Source: an uncultured Myxococcales bacterium (lineage in GTDB: Bacteria; Myxococcota_A; UBA9042). From it: a stretch of 46,037 bases of DNA. The translations under genes were made by a program, and so were the position numbers. This document shows, one piece after another, positions 39,933 to 46,037 of the stretch. The stretch lies in the NCBI GenBank assembly GCA_903896545.1, contig CAITYF010000114.1:1-46037 (forward strand), written 5' to 3'. Under the pieces are notes generated by a model, which was not told where the DNA came from, searched no databases, and was given only the letters and a program-made list of their open reading frames with translations. Within the stretch, counting starts at the first letter, position 1. Each line of letters begins with the position of its first letter.

Positions 39933-42425
39933 TTGTCGACAATGTTCGGGCGATTTGAGCTTCTCGACCGCATCGGAATCGGCGGTATGGCCGAGGTCTG
40001 GCGCGCTCGCGTTGCCGGCGTTGGCGGCTTTGAGAAGATCCTCGTCGTCAAAAAAATCCTCCCGGCTTTTGCGCAAAACAAGACGTTTATCGAGATGTTG
40101 CTCGCGGAGGCACGCCTTTGCGCTGTGTTGCAGCACGCCAACATCGTGCAGACGTACGAGAACGGCGAGATCGACGGCAACTATTACATCGCGATGGAGT
40201 ACGTCTCCGGACCCGATCTGTTCAAGGTGCTGTCGCGGTCGACCCAAGTGCAGATGCGCATCCCAACCGAGATGTGCCTCTTCATCGCTGCGGAAGTCGC
40301 CAAGGGCTTGCACTACGCGCACAACGCCAAGGACCACTACGGTCGGCCGTTGCACATCATTCACCGCGACGTTTCGCCTTCCAACATCATCGTTTCCGAG
40401 GCGGGCGAGGTCAAAGTCATGGACTTTGGCGTGGCGCGCGCGACGCCCGGCGGGCAGCCGACGGACAATGCAACGCGTTCGGGCGTGCTCAAGGGCAAGC
40501 TCGGCTACATGAGCCCCGAACAGGTCACCGGGCAGCCGTTTGACCACCGGAGCGACATCTTTTCGCTCGGCATCATCTTGTACGAGTCGCTGACGCTCAA
40601 GCGGCTGTTCTTGGCCAAGACGGATCTGGAAACGCTCGTGAACATTCGCGATGCGCGCCTGGAACACAAGTTCAAGAAGCACGGCTACATCGAAGAACCG
40701 GTGCGCGACGTGCTGCGCCGTGCTTTGGCGCGCGACGTGAACGAGCGGTACCCGACTGCGATGGCGATGCACGATGACATCATGACGCTGCTGTTTCAGC
40801 AGAAGATTCAGGTGTCGAACAACGCGCTCGCGAACTTCGTGACCAAGCTTTTTGACCCGTCGTTGCAGGTCACGCCCTTGCCCAATTCGGGGAGCCCGGC
40901 GTCGCCGCTGCCTGATCAGGTGGCACCGATTACGAAGCCCGCGCGCGTGCTGTCCGTCGACACGCCGACCGACTCGCGGCGTCAGCAGCAGTACGTGCCA
41001 GCGTCGCAACTTGTCTCCGCGCAAGCCAAGACCGGTGTGGACGGGCAGGTGTACGTGCCGACCTCGTCGTCGCTGTCGTTCTCGGCGGACGACATGAAGC
41101 GGATCCGGGAACGAATCGCCGAGAAGCGCGCCGCGATCAAGTCGGGCGACGCGCTTGCCGAATTGGACGATGTGCGGCTGCCGCCAGTGCCTGAGCTTGC
41201 GTCATTGGAGCGCCGTCGCGAGACCGAGCCGACGGACGTGCAACCCAAGCAGACGGACCAGCGGGCGGCGATGCGGCAGACGATGCCGATTGGGCAGTTT
41301 CGCCACTCCCAGCAGGTGCCGCCGGTGCCCGAGCACGTGGACACGGGCGAGACCCGGACGATGCATTCGGTGGCGGACGAACTCCGCGTTCAGTCGTCGA
41401 TCCGTGAGGCGCCGTCGACGGTGGGGTTTGCCATCAACGGTCCGCCGGAGCCGGAGAGCTACACGGTGGCGTCGCTTGCGCGCGTCAGCCGGACGCCGGT
41501 TTTCCGCGTGCAGACGCGCGACGGCAAGGAATTCGGCCCGATGGGGCAGGACGGTCTGGAGACGATGCTCCGCGCGCGGACGGCGACGGTCGAGGACGCG
41601 ATCAGCGTCAACGACGGGCCGTTCCAGCTGATATCGGCAGTGCCTTCGCTCGAAGCGATTGTCACCTCCGCGCAGGCGACACTCGGTGCTCCGAAACTGC
41701 AAGGGCCACTTTCGCAGTGGATCTTTGTGCGGCTCGTCTACCGCATGTACGCCGATCGCGCGACAGGGTGTCTGGAACTCCGGCGCGGCGAGTTTGTGAA
41801 GTCGATCTTCTTCCGCCGTGGGCGCACGCAATACATCGCGTCCAACCAGCACAACGAGCTGCTGGGGCCGTTCATGGTGCAAAACGGCTTTATCAGCCAA
41901 GCCGACGTCGACATGGCGATGCAGCGCGCGCGGCAGACCGGCGGTCGTCTGGGCGACTTGTTGATCGGCCTGAACCTCATCAAGCCGTTTCAGCTGTATC
42001 AGGTCCTGGAACGCCAACTGCGCGCCAAGTTCATCGACGCTTTCGGCTGGGATTCTGGCACGTTTGCGTACTACGAGAATGCCGCGCCGCCGAGCGACAT
42101 CGTGCCGTTGGACATCGATCCTGTGACGGTGTTGGCAGAGGGCGTCCGTGAGCGCATCGCGCTTTCCGTGTTGGAGCCGATGTTGGTGGACAAGCTGGAT
42201 CGGCCGATCTACAGGGCGAAGAACCCGCTGATTGGCGTCGGATCGCTGAAGCTGTCCGCGCGCGAATCCAAGGCGCTGTCGTCGCTCCTGAGCGCGCAAA
42301 CGCCGCGCGTTGCGTACGAGGACACCTACAACAACCGCCAGCAACGCCTCGCGCTTCTGCACATGCTGACGTTGATGCTGCAGACCGATCTGATGACCTT
42401 TGATCCGGCGCGGGCCGCACAGTAG
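39933..42425 (+). CDS. Serine/threonine kinase with GYF-like and DUF4388-like domains
   Basis: An 830-residue Hanks-type kinase. Residues 6-290 are the catalytic domain: 'RIGIGGMAEVW' loop, Lys in 'LVVKKIL', 'IIHRDVSPSNIIV' catalytic loop, 'VMDFGVAR', 'GYMSPEQ'. A low-complexity linker follows. A GYF-like module at about 520-575 ('FGPMGQDGLETML') and a DUF4388-like domain at about 590-735 ('GCLELRRGEFVKSIFFRRGRTQYIASN', 'LGDLLIGLNLIKPFQLYQVLERQL') follow, the arrangement seen in myxobacterial kinases. No membrane helix. TTG 39933 has GGAG seven bases upstream; ATG 39942 is too far from it. It may phosphorylate FHA partners such as the protein at 28.2 kb, an inference. Confidence 0.9.
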   Translation: MSTMFGRFELLDRIGIGGMAEVWRARVAGVGGFEKILVVKKILPAFAQNKTFIEMLLAEARLCAVLQHANIVQTYENGEIDGNYYIAMEYVSGPDLFKVLSRSTQVQMRIPTEMCLFIAAEVAKGLHYAHNAKDHYGRPLHIIHRDVSPSNIIVSEAGEVKVMDFGVARATPGGQPTDNATRSGVLKGKLGYMSPEQVTGQPFDHRSDIFSLGIILYESLTLKRLFLAKTDLETLVNIRDARLEHKFKKHGYIEEPVRDVLRRALARDVNERYPTAMAMHDDIMTLLFQQKIQVSNNALANFVTKLFDPSLQVTPLPNSGSPASPLPDQVAPITKPARVLSVDTPTDSRRQQQYVPASQLVSAQAKTGVDGQVYVPTSSSLSFSADDMKRIRERIAEKRAAIKSGDALAELDDVRLPPVPELASLERRRETEPTDVQPKQTDQRAAMRQTMPIGQFRHSQQVPPVPEHVDTGETRTMHSVADELRVQSSIREAPSTVGFAINGPPEPESYTVASLARVSRTPVFRVQTRDGKEFGPMGQDGLETMLRARTATVEDAISVNDGPFQLISAVPSLEAIVTSAQATLGAPKLQGPLSQWIFVRLVYRMYADRATGCLELRRGEFVKSIFFRRGRTQYIASNQHNELLGPFMVQNGFISQADVDMAMQRARQTGGRLGDLLIGLNLIKPFQLYQVLERQLRAKFIDAFGWDSGTFAYYENAAPPSDIVPLDIDPVTVLAEGVRERIALSVLEPMLVDKLDRPIYRAKNPLIGVGSLKLSARESKALSSLLSAQTPRVAYEDTYNNRQQRLALLHMLTLMLQTDLMTFDPARAAQ

Positions 42426-42428
42426 GAC

Positions 42429-43181
42429 ATGTCACCACTTGTCATTGCCCACCGCGGCGCACGTCGCTTGGCCGTTGAAAATACTTTGGAGTCGCTGCGA
42501 ATCGCGCTCGATCTCGGCGCGGACGGCGTGGAGTTTGACGTCCAACTGACGGCCGACGGCGAGTTGGTGCTGTTTCACGACGACGACCTGCAGCGGTTGG
42601 CGAATCGGCCGGATGCGGTGACGGCGCTTGCCTGGCGCGATCTGCGGGCGATGTCGCTGGGCGACCGCGATTTGCGCACCCAGCGCGTAGCGCATCTGGA
42701 CGAAGTGCTGGAGCTGGTGGCGGGGCGCGCGGTGCACATCAACGCCGAACTGAAGGTCAACGGCGGCGATTCCAGTGGCGGGTTGTATCTGGCGGACGCG
42801 TTCGCGCGCCGCATGGAAGGCGTGCGCGACGGTCATTGGCTGATTTCCTCCTTTCACGCCGCGCCGCTTGCACAGGTGGCACGCGCCCAGATCGCGTCGC
42901 CGCTCGCCGCGCTGGTCGACGAAGCGCCGCCTTGTGATTTTTGGTCGCTGACCGAGCGCGTCGCAGAAATGCAGTGGAAAGTCGCCAGCGTGAACCCGCA
43001 CGCGTCGCTGATCAACGCAGAACGTCTCGCGCTTTGGCGCGCGCAAGATTTTCAGGTGTGGGCGTGGACCGTGAACACGGCGCGCCAATGGGAATACCTG
43101 TGCGAGCAGGCGATTTCCGCGATAATCACGGACGAGCCCGACGGCCTGTTGCACTTTCTGCGGCGACACGGCAAACGGTAG
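42429..43181 (+). CDS. Glycerophosphodiester phosphodiesterase
   Basis: A 250-residue GDPD enzyme hydrolysing glycerophosphodiesters to glycerol-3-phosphate and an alcohol. The catalytic segments are intact: 'AHRGARRLAVENT' (His general acid), 'VEFDVQLTADGELVLFHDDDL' (metal-binding Glu/Asp and catalytic His) and 'INAELKV'. The last barrel strand reads 'VWAWTVNTARQWEYL' and 'GIITDEPDG'-type end. It lacks a signal peptide, so it is cytoplasmic like UgpQ. It begins three bases after the kinase stop and is likely co-transcribed. Confidence 0.9.
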   Translation: MSPLVIAHRGARRLAVENTLESLRIALDLGADGVEFDVQLTADGELVLFHDDDLQRLANRPDAVTALAWRDLRAMSLGDRDLRTQRVAHLDEVLELVAGRAVHINAELKVNGGDSSGGLYLADAFARRMEGVRDGHWLISSFHAAPLAQVARAQIASPLAALVDEAPPCDFWSLTERVAEMQWKVASVNPHASLINAERLALWRAQDFQVWAWTVNTARQWEYLCEQAISAIITDEPDGLLHFLRRHGKR

Positions 43182-43207
43182 CGCCGGTTGGCCCTTTTGA
43201 GGAAGAC

Positions 43208-45259
43208 ATGAACGCATTTTGCCCCTCTTGCGACAAGAACGTGGAAGTGAAAGACCTGACGGAGCGCTGCCCGCAGTGCCATCGCGCCGTGATTGGCGGA
43301 CCGCAAGCGCCTGCCCCCGCGGGCAACAAGCGCCGCACGCTCATCGTCGCGGCTGTCGCCGTCGCTGCCGTCGGTGCGGGCGTCGCATGGTGGTCGTGTG
43401 GTTGCTGTTGTGACAAGAAACCGGCAGCTGCAGCGGCTGGTGCCGGTGCTGCAGCGTCGGCGGAGTCACTCTCCGCGCGCCTGACCAAAGCTGGTCTGAG
43501 CGGTGACGCGGCGATCGCGCCGGGTACAGCCGACGAAGCGATCAAGAAGGCTGTTGCCGCGCTCAAAGATGGTCCCGCGTTGGCGACGTACGTCAAGACG
43601 CTCGTCGGTCCCGGAAAGCTGCAGCTCCAGCCGACCACGCAACGGCGCGCGCACCCGGCGCTTGCGACCGCCAAGCTGTTTGCCGAGGTGGTTGCGGGTA
43701 AGGCGCAGCCGGTGCACCCCGTGGAAGCGGCGTTTCTCGTGGCAGCGCTCGCGCAGGCGCACGGCGAAACGGTGACGTTCCTGACCGACGGCGCGGGCGT
43801 CCAGTCGCCACTGCTGCTTTCCAAGACCCGTGTGGCAGTCAAGTTGGCGGACGGCACGGTCATCGAGCCGTTTGCCACCGGCGCGCTGCAGAAGCCGCAG
43901 CCGCTGGCGCTTGAGCAGGTCGCCGCGTGGTGGCTTGTGCTGCGCGCGCACGCCGAGCGCATGAGCTTTGACTTCAAGGCGACGAACGCCGATCTCGCGG
44001 CCGCGGATGCGATCTGGCCGAACCACGCGATCGTGGCTTTTGCCCGCGGCGTGGCGCAGCTGGATCAAGGTCTCATCGATCAGGGACTGCCCGCGTGTGA
44101 AGCCGCTCTGGCCAAGGAGGACGACGCGCTTGCGCGGCTTTCTCTCGTGCAAATGGCGCTGCAGTTGGACCAGCCGGTCAAGGCGTGGACGCTCGCGGAG
44201 CAGGTGCTGAAGGCGCAGCCGGATCTCGCAGAAGCGCACCTCGCCGTGGGCGTGCTGAACCTGCAGCGTTCCGTGACGGCGCCGGATGCACAGAAGCCCG
44301 GCTTGCTGACGGAAGCAAAAAAAGAGCTGGAGAAGGCCAAGCAGCTGGATCCCAAGGTCGTCGGCGTGAACGCGGCGCTGGCGCAGCTGCTGATCCAGCA
44401 AAAGGACATGGACGGCGCGGAGAAGCTGCTGCAGGAGGCGGCGGCGGGCAAGGATCAGGACGCTGCGCTGCTGCTGTCCGAGATTCAGCGGAGCAAAGGC
44501 GAGTCGGCGGCGGCGCTGAAGACGCTTCAGGACGCGGGATCGACAGTGGACGACGAGCGCGTGGCTGTCGCGATGGCGCAGAACCAAATGGCGTTGAAGA
44601 AGACGGAAGACGCGACGGCTACCGTGGACGCGGCGCTGAAGGCCAACCCGTCGAGTCGGCAGTTGATGATGGTCCGCGCCGAGTTGTTGCGCACGGCAGG
44701 CAAGCTGGATGAAGCGGCGGCGGCGCTGAAGCCGCTGACGGAATCAGGTCCGGACGCGGAGCGGGCGCGGCTCCTGCAAGCGCAGCTGTACCTGCAAAAT
44801 CGCGACGTCGACAAGGCGCTGGCGATCCTGGAACCGGCGCATCACGCCAAGCCGGAAGACCGCGAGACGCTCATGCTGCTGCTCATCGGCTACGCGGTGG
44901 GTGAAAAAGGCGACAAGGCGGACGCGCTTGCGGCTGCAGCGATCGAGAAGAAGCTGCTCACCGTCATGGATGTCGTCGGCGTGTGGCTTCAAGTGCAGCA
45001 GCCGACCCGCGCGCAGAAGTTGCTGGAAGGCATCATGGAAGGCAAGGACGCGCCGGATCCGGAGCAAGTGGCACTGCTGGCGATGCTGTATACGGCGTCG
45101 GGGAAGAAGGACGAGGGGCTGAAGTTGCGCGACCGCATGGCCAAGAAGGCGGGCGACAAGGGCGCTGCGATCAAGGCAGCGGTCGACAAAGGGCTCGCGG
45201 CGGCCGAGGCCGAAATGGCGCAGATGAAAGCGGCGCAGGAAGCGGGCAAGGCACCGTGA
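43208..45259 (+). CDS. Zinc-ribbon, membrane-anchored TPR protein
   Basis: A 683-residue protein. The N-terminus is a zinc ribbon ('FCPSCDKNVEVKDLTERCPQCHRAV', CxxC...CxxC), then a basic stretch, one hydrophobic helix at about 42-60 ('LIVAAVAVAAVGAGVAWW') followed by a Cys cluster ('SCGCCCDKK'), and an Ala-rich linker. From about 220 on it is helical TPR-like repeats ('AWTLAEQVLKAQPDLAEAHLAVGVLNLQR', 'AEKLLQEAAAGKDQDAALLLSEIQ', 'AATVDAALKANPSS'). Topology places the ribbon in the cytoplasm and the TPRs outside. GAGGA precedes ATG 43208. It ends with a GTGA overlap into rsmG. Confidence 0.82.
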   Translation: MNAFCPSCDKNVEVKDLTERCPQCHRAVIGGPQAPAPAGNKRRTLIVAAVAVAAVGAGVAWWSCGCCCDKKPAAAAAGAGAAASAESLSARLTKAGLSGDAAIAPGTADEAIKKAVAALKDGPALATYVKTLVGPGKLQLQPTTQRRAHPALATAKLFAEVVAGKAQPVHPVEAAFLVAALAQAHGETVTFLTDGAGVQSPLLLSKTRVAVKLADGTVIEPFATGALQKPQPLALEQVAAWWLVLRAHAERMSFDFKATNADLAAADAIWPNHAIVAFARGVAQLDQGLIDQGLPACEAALAKEDDALARLSLVQMALQLDQPVKAWTLAEQVLKAQPDLAEAHLAVGVLNLQRSVTAPDAQKPGLLTEAKKELEKAKQLDPKVVGVNAALAQLLIQQKDMDGAEKLLQEAAAGKDQDAALLLSEIQRSKGESAAALKTLQDAGSTVDDERVAVAMAQNQMALKKTEDATATVDAALKANPSSRQLMMVRAELLRTAGKLDEAAAALKPLTESGPDAERARLLQAQLYLQNRDVDKALAILEPAHHAKPEDRETLMLLLIGYAVGEKGDKADALAAAAIEKKLLTVMDVVGVWLQVQQPTRAQKLLEGIMEGKDAPDPEQVALLAMLYTASGKKDEGLKLRDRMAKKAGDKGAAIKAAVDKGLAAAEAEMAQMKAAQEAGKAP

Positions 45260-45888
45260 ACACGTTGGATGGGTTGGCCGCGGTCTGTGAAGCGGCGTCG
45301 CTCCCCTTTGAAGACGCGTGGCTTCCAGAGTTGCGCAAGCTGGCGGCGCTTCTCGCAGCGGGTCAAGCGCGCACGAATCTCGTCGGCGATGCGTCAGAGG
45401 CGGGGCTGCTCACCCACGTTCGCGAGGCGCTGACGGTCGCGGCGTTAACACTGGACGTGCGCGGTGGGGCGCCCAAGCAGGCCGTGGACGTGGGCGCCGG
45501 CGCGGGTCTGGAAGCGTTGACGCTCGCCATCGTGTGGCCTGACGCGCGCGTCGTGGCGATTGAACCGCGCACGCTTCGGGCTTCGTTCATCGCAGAGACC
45601 GCTGCCGCCTTGGGTTTGCAGAACCTGCACGTCATCGCGAAGTCGCTGCATTCGGCGGACACCGGCGGGCGTTTTCAACTCGCCAGCGCGCGCGCGGTGT
45701 GGCCGTTCCCCGAGTGGCCCGAACGCGCCCGCGGCCTCCTCGCCCCTGGAGGCGTCGCGGCTGTCCACGCTTTTGGCCCGGCTTCAACGTTGGGAGAGCG
45801 GCTCGTTGCTCCCGGCTGGCAGCTCCGCGGTGCGCGCGACGTGCCGGGCGAGAAGCCGTATGCGGTGGCGATTCTCGCCCGCGGCTAA
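45256..45888 (+). CDS. rsmG: RsmG-like 16S rRNA (guanine-N7) methyltransferase
   Basis: A 210-residue class I methyltransferase resembling GidB/RsmG, which methylates G527 of 16S rRNA. The SAM-binding motif 'VDVGAGAGLEALTLAIVWPDARVVAIEPRTLRASF' and following 'AAALGLQNLHVIAKS' match the family order ('DVGSGAGLPGIPLAI'), and the N-terminal helix 'ELRKLAALLAAGQARTNLVGDASEAGLLTHVREAL' fits the 'NLT...HxxDSL' region of GidB. The length is normal, but the catalytic region is divergent. Start: GTG 45256, overlapping the TPR gene stop by four bases; the frame is open from 44983 without support. Confidence 0.78.
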   Translation: MNTLDGLAAVCEAASLPFEDAWLPELRKLAALLAAGQARTNLVGDASEAGLLTHVREALTVAALTLDVRGGAPKQAVDVGAGAGLEALTLAIVWPDARVVAIEPRTLRASFIAETAAALGLQNLHVIAKSLHSADTGGRFQLASARAVWPFPEWPERARGLLAPGGVAAVHAFGPASTLGERLVAPGWQLRGARDVPGEKPYAVAILARG

Positions 45889-46037
45889 GCCTCTGTCTTG
45901 CACACGCCGGCCGAGGTTCGACCCGCGGAGCTTGTTGCAGGACAACGGCGTCCCGTCTAGTACGGCGCTTCTCAAGTTCGCACCGCATCAGGAACTGTTT
46001 GTTGCGCCGTACTGGAAGCACGCGGCTGCGTGCTGGC
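45889..46037. other. Non-coding right edge with repeat copy
   Basis: No gene is supported in the 149 bases after rsmG. It ends in the REP-like repeat copy 2, preceded by the reverse complement of the 15-mer ATGCGGTGCGAACTT seen at 28.2 kb (here about 45974-45989). Confidence 0.6.
46001..46037. repeat. REP-like palindromic repeat, copy 2
   Basis: Thirty-seven bases identical to 28116-28152, including the AGCACGC-GGCT-GCGTGCT hairpin. The copy runs into the window edge, so its full length is unknown. Confidence 0.85.

Overview
The window is high-GC bacterial chromosome, most likely from the Myxococcota (Haliangium/Polyangia side of the old Deltaproteobacteria). The pointers are: exported Cys-rich proteins built from 'CDDGxxCTxDxC' repeats; a Ser/Thr kinase ending in GYF-like and DUF4388-like domains; translation factor IF3 with the long C-terminal tail known from Myxococcus; and a set of microcompartment shell genes that looks closest, from memory, to the Haliangium ochraceum type. 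No phage, transposase, CRISPR array or rRNA was seen, so this looks like ordinary vertically held chromosome with some accessory content.

Layout. 0.2-3.6 kb (+): a TerY-P triad (von Willebrand A protein, PP2C phosphatase, divergent protein kinase with helix-hairpin-helix), then an RluA-type pseudouridine synthase. 4.7-14.5 kb (-): an envelope block holding a large lipoprotein, a VHL-beta-domain lipoprotein, a pilin-like protein overlapping a Cys-rich lipoprotein, a LysM/N-acetylmuramidase, PepQ, a MepA endopeptidase fused to HEAT repeats, and PgsA. 14.7-16.0 kb (+): a DsbD-like reductant exporter. 16.1-19.4 kb (+): tRNA-Val(GAC), infC, rpmI, rplT, ihfA and a merR gene, with pheST absent from its usual place. 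19.5-24.3 kb (+): a MukE/JetB-like protein, an SMC ATPase and a MATE transporter. 24.6-28 kb: an SGNH hydrolase (-), PssA and an alpha/beta hydrolase (+), a PilZ protein (-).

28.2-34.8 kb: an FHA/zinc-ribbon protein (-) diverges from an operon encoding two tandem-domain shell trimers (BMC-T), a shell hexamer (BMC-H), a shell pentamer (BMC-P), a PduP-like acylating aldehyde dehydrogenase with an N-terminal encapsulation-like helix, and a RibB fused to a zinc-site-less RibA-like domain (RibBX type). This is a complete shell set with only one recognisable core enzyme, so its substrate is unknown; it is the most interesting system in the window. 34.9-39.8 kb: a TPR protein and a giant Cys-rich/beta-propeller/FGE-like lipoprotein interrupted by a one-base frameshift and carrying an Asp-every-third-residue tract. 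39.9-45.9 kb (+): a Ser/Thr kinase, a GDPD phosphodiesterase, a zinc-ribbon TPR membrane protein and RsmG. An exact 37-base REP-like palindromic repeat occurs at 28.1 kb and again at the right edge.

All assignments come from reading motifs by eye; no database search was run. Start codons were chosen by ribosome-binding site, signal peptide and gene overlap where these were informative.
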